This document shows, piece after piece, positions 1 through 7,209 of a stretch of 64,000 nt of DNA. Origin of the DNA: Rhodoferax sp. TH121 (GTDB lineage Bacteria > Pseudomonadota > Gammaproteobacteria > Burkholderiales > Burkholderiaceae_C). Within the stretch, counting starts at the first letter, position 1, and each line of letters starts with the position of its first letter. The stretch covers positions 372,001 to 436,000 of the forward strand of contig NZ_NOXW01000020.1 in the NCBI RefSeq assembly GCF_002251855.1. Direction: 5' to 3'. The notes beneath the pieces were generated by a model. The model saw only the letters and a program-made list of their open reading frames with translations, ran no database searches and had not been told where the DNA came from. The position numbers and the translations under genes were made by a program.

Positions 1-769
1 GGCCCAGGAAGTAACCCGGGCCGCCCACCACCACCATGAGGTACATCATGATGGAGGCACCCACGGTGAAGGGCGCGGGTTCGATGAACTGCACCAGCGA
101 TGCGAACAGCGCGCCAGCTATACCGGCGTACGCAGCGCCAATGGCGAAGCTCAGCAGCGTGTAGCTGCGGGTATTGACACCCAGGCTTTCGGCGCGGATG
201 GGGTTGTCCCGCAGGGCAGTGAAGGCCTTGCCCCAGGGGCTGCGCAGCAAGCCCCATTGGAGGGCTCCCAACAGCAGCGCGGTGGCGAGCACAAAGTAGT
301 AGTAAGCCAGGTTGCCTTCTAGCGAGATGCCGAACAGGCTGGGGCGAGCAATATTGTTGATGCCGAAGGTGCCGCCAGTCAGCCACTCTTCATTGCGCAT
401 CACCAACCAGACCGCGGTGTTGAAGCCCAGGGTGGCAAAGGCCAGGTAGATGGTCTGCACCCGCAGTGCCGGAAAGCCCAGCGCGATGCCGACAAAGAAG
501 CAGATCAGCGCGGCAGCAGGCAGGCCCAGCCAGAAGCTGAAGCCGGCCTTCATGAGGATGGCCACGGTGTAAGCGCCGATGCCGAAGAAGGCCGCATGCC
601 CCAGTGATTTTTGCCCTGCATAACCCACGGTCAGATTCAGCCCCATGGTGGCGATCACGAAGACCAGCCAGTAGGACAGCAGGTAAATGCCGTAATTCTT
701 GAGAAAAGGCGGTGCAGCCAACAGCAATACTGCGCAAGCAGCTATCAAAATAAGAGTAAGTTTTTTCAT
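1..769 (-). CDS. livM: Branched-chain amino acid-type ABC transporter permease LivM (3' end outside window)
   Basis: Inner-membrane permease of a LivKHMGF-type uptake system. The reading frame is open from the ATG at 769 to the left edge, so the C-terminus is missing (about 256 residues present). The product is strongly hydrophobic with repeated membrane segments and contains the LivM-type stretch NLTVGYAGQKSLGHAAFFG. It starts 1 nt after the livH stop, so the two are co-transcribed and probably co-translated. Residues 5-22, the first hydrophobic segment, are encoded by a copy of the dispersed 55-bp repeat (702-756). The ATPase genes livG and livF are expected just beyond the left edge. The substrate may be an aromatic or hydroxy acid rather than leucine, given the shikimate-dehydrogenase-like and IclR genes nearby; that is inference. 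Confidence 0.93.
   Translation of the reverse strand, partial: MKKLTLILIAACAVLLLAAPPFLKNYGIYLLSYWLVFVIATMGLNLTVGYAGQKSLGHAAFFGIGAYTVAILMKAGFSFWLGLPAAALICFFVGIALGFPALRVQTIYLAFATLGFNTAVWLVMRNEEWLTGGTFGINNIARPSLFGISLEGNLAYYYFVLATALLLGALQWGLLRSPWGKAFTALRDNPIRAESLGVNTRSYTLLSFAIGAAYAGIAGALFASLVQFIEPAPFTVGASIMMYLMVVVGGPGYFLG
702..756 (+). repeat. Dispersed 55-bp repeat, degenerate copy inside livM start
   Basis: The right half matches the family core (AATACTGCGC then AAGCAGCTATCAAAATA). The left half is degenerate. It lies antisense to livM and encodes its first hydrophobic segment. Confidence 0.6.
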
Positions 770-770
770 G

Positions 771-1646
771 TCAGACCTTGCGCTCTTCCTTCTTGCCCAA
801 GAGCCCTTGTGGCTTGAACAGAATCACAACCATGAAGATGACCAACGCCACCGCATCCTTGTAGGCCGGGGAGATGTAGGCCGCAGCCAGGTTCTCGCAC
901 ACGCCCACGATGAGCCCGCCCAGGAGGGCGCCGCGTGAGTTGTTGAAGCCGCCGATGATGGCTGCGAAGAAGGCTTTGGTGCCCAGCGACTCGCCCATGT
1001 CGAATTTGGCCAGGTACGTGGGTGTGACCAAGAGAGCTGCAGCGACGGCCAATATGGCGTTGATGGCGAAGGCATAAAAGATCATGCGCGGCACGTTGAT
1101 GCCCAGCACGCTGGCACTCTCGGTGTTTTGTGCCACGGCTTGCATGGCGCGGCCTGTCACGGTCTTGGTCATGAAAGCCTGGGTGGCAAACACCAGCACC
1201 AGCGCGATGCTGAAGGTGCCGACATCGGCCAGCGTGATGGTCACGCCTGCAATATTGAACAGCTTGTCGGCAAACAAGCTGGGGAAGGGATGGGCCTCTG
1301 CGCTGTAGCCAGCGCGCAGGCCGTTGCGCATGGCGATCGAGAGGCCGATGGTGGCCACCACGATGGGCATCATGCCGAACTTGAACAGTGGGTCGACCAG
1401 TCCGCGCTTGAACACCCAGCCCAACAGAAACACCGCCAGCACCACGGTCATGCTGAAGCTCACGGCCATAGGCGCGCCCAGGCTCAGGAAGCCCAGCATC
1501 ATGAAAGCCGGCAGCATCACAAACTCGCCCTGGGCGAAGTTGATGGTGCCGCTGGCTTGCCAGAGCAAGGTAAAGCCCAGGGCAGCCAGGGCATAGATGG
1601 CGCCTGTGGCCATGCCACTGAAAAAGAGTTGGAGGAAATCGGTCAT
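771..1646 (-). CDS. livH: Branched-chain amino acid-type ABC transporter permease LivH
   Basis: Second inner-membrane permease of the system, 291 residues, the usual LivH length. It begins MTDFLQLFFSGMATGAIYAL and carries the LivH-type segments GFTLLWQASGTINFAQGEF near residues 24-42 and FFAAIIGGFNNSRGALLGG near residue 226. About eight membrane spans are visible. It sits between livK (65 bp upstream) and livM (starting immediately after the stop), all on the minus strand. Family identity is clear; the transported substrate is not shown by the sequence. Confidence 0.95.
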   Translation of the reverse strand: MTDFLQLFFSGMATGAIYALAALGFTLLWQASGTINFAQGEFVMLPAFMMLGFLSLGAPMAVSFSMTVVLAVFLLGWVFKRGLVDPLFKFGMMPIVVATIGLSIAMRNGLRAGYSAEAHPFPSLFADKLFNIAGVTITLADVGTFSIALVLVFATQAFMTKTVTGRAMQAVAQNTESASVLGINVPRMIFYAFAINAILAVAAALLVTPTYLAKFDMGESLGTKAFFAAIIGGFNNSRGALLGGLIVGVCENLAAAYISPAYKDAVALVIFMVVILFKPQGLLGKKEERKV

Positions 1647-1710
1647 GGGGGTTCCCGTGGTGTGACGTGGGACGCGTGGACCCGGGGCATGGGCCCCGGG
1701 TCAGGCAGGC

Positions 1711-2919
1711 TTACTTCTTGGCAGGCGCTGCGGCTTTGGCGGCGGGGGCAGCAGCCACTGGCTTGTTCACGGCGATGGGGTTGAGCGGAGGCAGGGTGGC
1801 TACGACCACCTGCTGGCCGTTCTTCACTTCTACCAGGAAGCTCTCGCGATCCAGATCGCCGTTCTGGTCAAAGGCCACATTCATCAGGATGCCGGGTTCC
1901 TTGTCGGTGGTGACGACCAGGCTGTGCAGGGCGTTGGCCACGGCTTTGCGGTCTAGCTTGCCCACCTTCTCGATGGCAGCCTTGAGGACGTAGACGCCGG
2001 AATAGCCCTTCATGCCGTTGTGGTCGGACACGTATTTGTAGTCGCGCTCAAACTTGGCGCGGAAGGCGCGGATGGCGGGCAGGGGGGCATCGACCGTCAG
2101 GCCCACGTGGGCTACAGCACCGTTGGCGGCCTCGCCCGCCAGCTCGATGACCTTTTGGCCGGTGAGCGTGGTTTCACCAATGATGGGCTTGTTCCAGCCC
2201 TGCTTGCGCAGCTCGCGCAGCATGCGGGCGGACTCTTCTTCGTTGGAGTAGACAAACACGCCATCGGCGCCGCTTTGTTTGGCCTTCAGCACAGCGGCCG
2301 AGAAGTCCACTTGGCCCGCGTCGGTGGAAATTTCAGTGACGATCTTGGTGGGCGATTTGTCCAGCGCCTTTTTGATCATGTCCAGGCCGCCCTTGCCAAA
2401 GTCGTTGTTCACGTAGACCACGGCCAGTGTCTTGAGTTTGGCTTGGTCGCTGATGTAACGCGCCACTTTGGGCATGGCCGTGGCTTGGGTGAAGCTGGTG
2501 CGGAAGATGTAGGGGTTGCCTTGCATGGTGATGCTGGCCGCTTCACCGCCGGTGAAGTTGGGGATCTCGGCTTTGCGGCTCTCAGCCATGGACACCATGA
2601 TGGAGCCAGAGAACACCGGGCCAAAGATGGCAAACACGTCGTCGTCCACGGCCTTTTGCGTCAGGCCCTTGGCCACGCCGGGGTTGGACTGGGTGTCGGA
2701 GGTGATGGTCTGGATCTTCTTGCCCAGGATGCCGCCTGCGGCATTGATTTCTTTCACGGCCAATTCCACGCCGTTCTTGAAGTTGGTGCCCGCAGTGGCG
2801 CCGCCGCCGGAGAGTTCCACAATGTTGGCGATCTTGATGGTTTCTTGGGCAAAAGTGGCTGTAGAGCACACCAATGCTGCGCAAGCAGCTATCAATTTGA
2901 GAGTATTTCGTTTTTGCAT
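1711..2919 (-). CDS. livK: Branched-chain amino acid-type ABC transporter periplasmic binding protein LivK
   Basis: Periplasmic type-1 solute-binding protein, 402 residues. The N-terminal signal peptide (about residues 1-24, ending TATFAQ) is followed by ETIKIANIVELSGGGATAGT, typical of the LivK/LIVBP family. The C-terminus has an Ala/Lys/Pro-rich tail (KPVAAAPAAKAAAPAKK) not needed for binding. The ATG at 2919 has a strong GAGGAGA ribosome site about 8 nt upstream. It is first in the livK-livH-livM run. Most of the signal peptide (residues 5-23) is encoded by a dispersed repeat copy at 2851-2905, in the same frame as in livM. Confidence 0.95.
   Translation of the reverse strand: MQKRNTLKLIAACAALVCSTATFAQETIKIANIVELSGGGATAGTNFKNGVELAVKEINAAGGILGKKIQTITSDTQSNPGVAKGLTQKAVDDDVFAIFGPVFSGSIMVSMAESRKAEIPNFTGGEAASITMQGNPYIFRTSFTQATAMPKVARYISDQAKLKTLAVVYVNNDFGKGGLDMIKKALDKSPTKIVTEISTDAGQVDFSAAVLKAKQSGADGVFVYSNEEESARMLRELRKQGWNKPIIGETTLTGQKVIELAGEAANGAVAHVGLTVDAPLPAIRAFRAKFERDYKYVSDHNGMKGYSGVYVLKAAIEKVGKLDRKAVANALHSLVVTTDKEPGILMNVAFDQNGDLDRESFLVEVKNGQQVVVATLPPLNPIAVNKPVAAAPAAKAAAPAKK
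2851..2905 (+). repeat. Dispersed 55-bp repeat, copy encoding the livK signal peptide
   Basis: The core AATGCTGCGCAAGCAGCTAT and the flanking AAAAGTGGCTGTAG and TTTGAGAG match the family layout. The copy is antisense to livK and encodes residues 5-23 of its signal peptide. Confidence 0.7.
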
Positions 2920-2978
2920 GTCGTTGTCTCCTCGGTTGAAAAAATGGAAAGCCAGGGTGATGGGTCAGTGCGGTGCCG

Positions 2979-3914
2979 TCACAGCAGCGCAGGGATGAGC
3001 AGGTGGGGCTCACGCCCGCGGATCTCGCCGCGCAGCGTGCCGGGGTAGATCTGCTCGCGCAGAAAGGTCGCATCGCTGCGCACAAGTTCGGCTGCGGGGT
3101 GCAGGCCGAAAAAGTCGAGGTAGGGCGCGGTTTGCTGGATCAGCATCTCAAACCCGGGCTGAGCCTGCAGGCCACGGGCCCGCGCCGCACGCACCCAGCG
3201 GCTGGGCTGGTGCTTCATCACAATGTCCATCACCGCCGCGTGGGGCTCTATGCGTTGCACATCGCAGGGCAGGGCGTCGTCGGGGTTCAGCCCCAGCGGG
3301 CTGGCGTTGATCACCAGGTCAAACCCGGCTGGGTCATTGGTGGTGACCACCGCCACCGGCGCTGACGTCTGGGCGGCCAAGCGCTGGGCCAAAGCCTGGG
3401 CTTTGCCGGGTGCGGGGTCATAGAGGCTGACCTGGGCGGCTGCATGGGGCGCCGCGCTGGCCAATTCGGCGGCAATGGCCGCGGCGGCCCCGCCTGCGCC
3501 CAGCACCAGCACGCGTTTGCCACGGTAGGCCATGCCAAAGTAGTCCAGTGCGGCGCGCAAGCCTTGGCCGTCGAACATCTCGCCTTCGAGGCGTCCATCG
3601 GCTAGGCGGCGCACGGCATTCACGGCCCCAGCTATACGGGCGCTCAGGCTGCAGGTGTGCATCGCGTCTGCCAGCGCATTTTTGTGGGGAATGGTGGCGC
3701 ACAGGCCCCGCACATTGGGGGCCAAGAAGGCAGATTTCACAAACTCCAGCAGGTGTTGCGGGGCGATTTCCACCGGAACCATCACGGCGTTCACGCCTGC
3801 GCGGGCGAACACGGCATTGAACAGGACTGGTGCCTGCACCTGGGCCACCGGGTAGCCGACGATCAGGTAAACGTCGGAGGTACCCGATAGGGGGGGGATG
3901 GCGGCGGAAAGCAT
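2979..3914 (-). CDS. Shikimate/quinate dehydrogenase-like protein (AroE family)
   Basis: NAD(P)-dependent oxidoreductase of the AroE family, 311 residues, somewhat longer than biosynthetic AroE (about 275). The substrate domain contains CATIPHKNALAD with the conserved catalytic Lys and MFDGQGLRAAL with the conserved Asp. The cofactor site is VLVLGAGGAAAAIAAELASA, and NASPLGLNPDDALP follows. It lies downstream of a divergent IclR regulator and next to a Liv-type importer, which suggests a catabolic role on quinate, shikimate or a related hydroxy acid rather than the main aroE of aromatic amino acid synthesis. The ATG at 3914 has no clear ribosome site. The exact substrate is unknown. Confidence 0.8.
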   Translation of the reverse strand: MLSAAIPPLSGTSDVYLIVGYPVAQVQAPVLFNAVFARAGVNAVMVPVEIAPQHLLEFVKSAFLAPNVRGLCATIPHKNALADAMHTCSLSARIAGAVNAVRRLADGRLEGEMFDGQGLRAALDYFGMAYRGKRVLVLGAGGAAAAIAAELASAAPHAAAQVSLYDPAPGKAQALAQRLAAQTSAPVAVVTTNDPAGFDLVINASPLGLNPDDALPCDVQRIEPHAAVMDIVMKHQPSRWVRAARARGLQAQPGFEMLIQQTAPYLDFFGLHPAAELVRSDATFLREQIYPGTLRGEIRGREPHLLIPALL

Positions 3915-3920
3915 GGGTCT

Positions 3921-3939
3921 GTTCGTTTGTCGATCAATA
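3921..3939 (+). promoter_or_regulatory. Putative IclR-family operator copy A
   Basis: GTTCGTTTGTCGATCAATA lies just upstream of the shikimate-dehydrogenase-like gene and resembles the two motif copies near the regulator start. The GTTCG...ATCG pattern recalls PcaR/PcaU-type IclR sites. Binding is inferred. Confidence 0.45.
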
Positions 3940-4000
3940 TCGCGATTTCGAAGCGAACTTTAGCCATGAGCCATCTATTTCAAAAGGATATTTCTGTAAA

Positions 4001-4042
4001 TATGATCGATCAACGAACGATGGTGTTCGATGATCGATCGTA
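4001..4042. promoter_or_regulatory. Putative IclR-family operator: 18-bp inverted repeat
   Basis: An 18-bp half-site (4001-4018, reverse complement GTTCGTTGATCGATCATA) faces a near-identical half-site (4025-4042, GTTCGATGATCGATCGTA) across 6 bp; 16 of 18 positions match. TATGAT at 4001-4006 could be a -10 box, which would make the regulator autoregulated. The palindrome overlaps an ATG at 4043, so translation more likely starts at 4094. Confidence 0.55.
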
Positions 4043-4093
4043 ATGCGGGTTATCACTAGGCCTTTTGCCGCCCCTTGCCGCCAGAATTTGCGT

Positions 4094-4900
4094 ATGCCGC
4101 CTACCTCCATTCCTCCTTTTGCCCTGACCGAACCCGAAATGCCGGGGCTGGACAAGAAAGACTGGATTGCGGGGCTGGAAAAGGGCCTGTCCATCATTGA
4201 GGCCTTTGATGACGCCCACCCCCGCATGACCGCCAGCCAGGCTGGCGAGCGCTGCGGCATGACCCGCACCGCCGCGCGCCGTTACCTGCTGACCTTGCAG
4301 TACCTGGGCTATGTGGCTACCGATGGCAAGCTGTTTTGGCTGACGCCGCGTGTCTTGCGTTTGGGCCAGTCCTACTTGGAGTCGGCACGGCTGCCGCGCA
4401 TCGTGCAGCCATTTTTGCAGCGGGTGACGGCGGGCACGCAAGAGATTGCCTACGTCTGTGTGATGGACGGGGACGACATCGTCTATATCGCGCGCAATGG
4501 CACCAACCGCACCATGAACACTGGCTACGTGCTGGGCGCACGGGTGCCCGCACAAGTGACAGCGGCCGGCATGCTGCTGCTGTCCATGCGCGAGCCGGAG
4601 TGGCTGGAGCGCTGGCTCACCACCCGCGAACTGCGCGCCTACACCTCGCACACCATTGCCAGCAAGGACCGCTTGCGGGTGGAATTGGCCCGCATTCGGC
4701 AGCAGGGCTGGTCGGTGTCAGAGCAGCAGTTGGAACTGAACCACCGCGGTGTGGCCGTGCCCCTGATGGACCGACACAGCGTGCTGGTGGGCGCGCTGAA
4801 TGTGACCATGCCCATGGGCAACGAGTCGACGGACGATGCCGTAGCCCGCGTGTTGCCGGTGTTGCAGGAAACCGCGCGTGCCATGCGCAATCTGATTTGA
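4094..4900 (+). CDS. IclR-family transcriptional regulator (PcaR/CatR-like)
   Basis: DNA-binding regulator, about 268 residues from the ATG at 4094; an in-frame ATG at 4043 would add 17 residues but falls inside the operator palindrome. The N-terminal winged helix-turn-helix is near residues 20-85 (GLSIIEAFDDAHPRMTASQ, then MTRTAARRYLLTLQYLGYV). The C-terminal effector domain includes MDGDDIVYIARNGTNRTMN and ends with the family-typical GALNVTMPMG region. It is divergent from the shikimate-dehydrogenase-like and liv genes and followed 16 bp later by a DUF1330 gene. It probably controls both directions in response to an aromatic or hydroxy acid; that is inference from context and operator symmetry. 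Confidence 0.88.
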   Translation: MPPTSIPPFALTEPEMPGLDKKDWIAGLEKGLSIIEAFDDAHPRMTASQAGERCGMTRTAARRYLLTLQYLGYVATDGKLFWLTPRVLRLGQSYLESARLPRIVQPFLQRVTAGTQEIAYVCVMDGDDIVYIARNGTNRTMNTGYVLGARVPAQVTAAGMLLLSMREPEWLERWLTTRELRAYTSHTIASKDRLRVELARIRQQGWSVSEQQLELNHRGVAVPLMDRHSVLVGALNVTMPMGNESTDDAVARVLPVLQETARAMRNLI

Positions 4901-4916
4901 TACAAGGTGACCGACG

Positions 4917-5222
4917 ATGAGCAAAGGCTATTGGGTGGCACGTGTGGACGTGACCGATCCCGAGAAGTACAAGACCTATATCACCGCCAACGCGGTGGCA
5001 TTTGCCAAATACGGGGCGCGTTTTTTGGTGCGCTCGGGTGCGTTTGAGGTGGTGGAGGGGACTGCCCGCAGCCGCAATGTGCTGATTGAGTTTGCGAGTT
5101 ACCAGATGGCGCTGGACTGCTGGAATTCACCGGAGTACCAGGCGGCGCGGGAGTGCCGGGTGGGGGCGGCTACGGCGGATGTGATTGTGATTGAGGGGTA
5201 TGAGGGGGCGCAGCCTGGGTGA
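4917..5222 (+). CDS. DUF1330 domain protein
   Basis: Small cytosolic protein of 101 residues covering the whole DUF1330 fold, a dimeric alpha/beta barrel. It begins MSKGYWVARVDVTDPEKYK and contains RNVLIEFASYQMALDCWNS, both characteristic of the family. The ribosome site AAGGTGA lies just upstream and the gene follows the IclR gene by 16 bp, so they are probably co-transcribed. The biochemical function of DUF1330 proteins is generally unknown. Placement here suggests an accessory role in the compound-specific pathway controlled by the IclR protein. Confidence 0.85.
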   Translation: MSKGYWVARVDVTDPEKYKTYITANAVAFAKYGARFLVRSGAFEVVEGTARSRNVLIEFASYQMALDCWNSPEYQAARECRVGAATADVIVIEGYEGAQPG

Positions 5223-5268
5223 TTCTTTTACTTATCTGGCCCTCTTTCTTTAACACCCACTCCCCCAG

Positions 5269-5291
5269 CCCCTCGCCCCGTCGGCGAGGGG
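5269..5291 (+). terminator. Hairpin in left inverted repeat, possible terminator
   Basis: A 9-bp GC-rich stem (CCCCTCGCC with GGCGAGGGG) closes a 5-nt loop, and a TTGTTTTTTG run follows at 5311-5320. It could end transcription of the IclR-DUF1330 run. The same hairpin recurs in the right repeat, facing ppx. Confidence 0.5.
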
Positions 5292-5569
5292 AGCCTTCAA
5301 CAGCCGTATCTTGTTTTTTGCCCCTGCTGCGCTGCTACTGGCGGGGCCTTAGAGCGGTTACTTTTTGCCATGGCGCGAACCTGCGTTGGGGGTGAACGCC
5401 GTCAAGTAGGTGCGGAGCCACTGGCGGTCGCAGCCGCCAGCGTGGGCGCACTGCGCTCTGCGAAGTCCCACAACCGCAGGTGCGGGCCGTGGTGCGAAAT
5501 AGCAGTGGCAACCTACGCTTGCGTAGGCCGTATTCGATGCGAAATAACCAAATATGGCTGTTGAAGGCT

Positions 5570-5592
5570 CCCCTCGCCGACGGGGCGAGGGG
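5570..5592 (-). terminator. Hairpin in right inverted repeat, possible terminator for ppx
   Basis: Mirror copy of the hairpin at 5269-5291. In the minus direction, the direction of ppx transcription, it lies about 45 bases after the ppx stop at 5637. Its own T-run is weak, although 5611-5617 is seven A on the plus strand just before it. Confidence 0.35.
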
Positions 5593-5636
5593 CTGGGGGA
5601 GTGGGTGTTTAAAAAAACGGTGCAGGCTCAAAGCAC

Positions 5637-7139
5637 CTAAACCCCCACCAACTCCAAACTCCAAGGCGTCTTCTGCCAAAGCTGCACTTCCTCTTGCAAG
5701 AGGTGCGCGCTCTGCGGAAACGCGGAGGCCCAGCCGTTGCGGCAACGCAGCTGGAAGGCTTGGTCTTCTCCGCGTGCCAACACCATGCCCTGCAAATCCG
5801 GCGCACGCCGTGCGTGGCACAAAATGACCGCAAGGCGCAGGCACATCAGCTGGAGGACCAGGTTACTGTCTTGCAAAGAGGCTTCGAGCTTGCGCAGTTT
5901 GCCGCGATGGCCCAGTACCAGAAGGCTCAAGCGGTGCATTTCCGAGAGTGAGAAGCCCGCAGCGTCGGCGTTGTCCAGGATGTAGGCGCCGTGTTTGTGG
6001 TAATCGCTGTGCGAGATGTGGCTGCCGATCTCGTGCAGGCGGGCCGCCCAATGGAGTTTGCGGAAGGTGCGGCCATGATCGGGGTGCTGCTCGTCCAGCG
6101 GGCCGCCCAGAACCTGCTGCAGCAAGTGGGTGGCTACTGTGCCCACACGTTCGCCGTGCGCGGTGTCCACATTGAATTTGCTGGCCAGGCGCTGCACACT
6201 TTTGGCGCGCAGGTCGCCATAGGTGTTGGCCGTGCCCAGCAAGTCGCAGATCAGGCCGTGGCGCAGGCCGCCAGCTGCGTGTTGCATCTCAGTAATGCCC
6301 AGCAGGTTGAAGACCGCGCGCATGACGCTCACACCACCGCCAATGATGGCTTTGCGGTCTTCGCGCATGCCGGGCATGCGCAAGCGGTCCGCGCTTTGGG
6401 CCGCAATCAGGCGCTCCAGCAGCCAGTCCAGCCCGTCCTGCGAGACGACACCAGCCGGCCAGCCCGCGGCCACGAGTACATCACCAATGGCACCTACCGT
6501 GCCGGCAGAGCCATAGGCCGTGTCCCAACGGTCCGCCGGGTAGGCGTCCAGGGCTTCGTCCAGCACCGCTTTGGCGGCAATTTCGGCCATCTCAAATGAT
6601 TTTTTGCTGAATTGGCCGTCGGGGAAATAGCGCTTGGACCAGGCAATGCTGCCCACGCGGTATGACTCCATCACGCTGGGCGTGAGTCCGGTGCCCAGTA
6701 TCAGTTCGGTAGAGCGTCCGCCGATGTCCACCACCAAGCGGCGCTCATCGGTGGCGGGCAGCATGTGGGCCACGCCCTGGTAGATCAGCCGGGCCTCTTC
6801 GCGGCCGGAGATGACGTCGATGGGAAAACCCAGCGCAGCGTTGGCGCGCTCCAGGAAGGCGTCGCGGTTGCGCGCTTCGCGCAGCGTCTGGGTGGCCACG
6901 GCTTTCACTTCATTCGGCTTGAATCCCGCCAGGCGCTCGCCAAAGCGGGCCAGGCATTCCCAGCCGGCTTGCATGGCGGCTGGGGTGAGGTTGCGGTCTT
7001 CGTCCAGACCGCCGCCCTGGCGGACGGTCTCTTTGAGGTATTCGGTCCGTCGAAATTCACCGTGGTCTACACGCCCAATTTCCAGGCGGAAGCTGTTGGA
7101 GCCCAGGTCCACGGCGGCCAGGCGATTTCCGTTTTGCAT
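5637..7139 (-). CDS. ppx: Exopolyphosphatase / guanosine pentaphosphate phosphatase family (Ppx/GppA)
   Basis: Removes terminal phosphate from polyphosphate (Ppx) or pppGpp (GppA); sequence alone does not separate the two. The product has 500 residues, the usual length. The ASKHA phosphate-1 motif VDLGSNSFRLEIGRV is at residues 10-24, and the phosphate-2 motif reads DIGGRSTELILG near residue 142, with Arg where many homologues have Gly. The central region (GGGVSVMRAVFNLLGI) and the C-terminal HD-like domain (LHEIGSHISHSDYHKHGAYI) are intact. It lies about 2 kb from the pst-pho locus, fitting a role in phosphate storage turnover. No clear ribosome site is seen before the ATG at 7139. Confidence 0.92.
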   Translation of the reverse strand: MQNGNRLAAVDLGSNSFRLEIGRVDHGEFRRTEYLKETVRQGGGLDEDRNLTPAAMQAGWECLARFGERLAGFKPNEVKAVATQTLREARNRDAFLERANAALGFPIDVISGREEARLIYQGVAHMLPATDERRLVVDIGGRSTELILGTGLTPSVMESYRVGSIAWSKRYFPDGQFSKKSFEMAEIAAKAVLDEALDAYPADRWDTAYGSAGTVGAIGDVLVAAGWPAGVVSQDGLDWLLERLIAAQSADRLRMPGMREDRKAIIGGGVSVMRAVFNLLGITEMQHAAGGLRHGLICDLLGTANTYGDLRAKSVQRLASKFNVDTAHGERVGTVATHLLQQVLGGPLDEQHPDHGRTFRKLHWAARLHEIGSHISHSDYHKHGAYILDNADAAGFSLSEMHRLSLLVLGHRGKLRKLEASLQDSNLVLQLMCLRLAVILCHARRAPDLQGMVLARGEDQAFQLRCRNGWASAFPQSAHLLQEEVQLWQKTPWSLELVGV

Positions 7140-7209
7140 CGACGTTCTGTCAGGTAAGGGTTAAAGGCTGCAAGGAGCATAGCACCGGCCCGCGGCCGGA
7201 TGCGGCGAC

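Larger units (their letters stand above)
5252..5609. mobile_element. MITE-like element with perfect 54-bp terminal inverted repeats
   Basis: The 54 bases at 5252-5305 are repeated exactly, in inverted orientation, at 5556-5609. They enclose 250 bp with no convincing coding sequence. The whole gene-free stretch 5223-5636 is essentially this element. No transposase is present and no obvious target duplication is visible. It sits between the converging DUF1330 and ppx genes. Confidence 0.6.
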
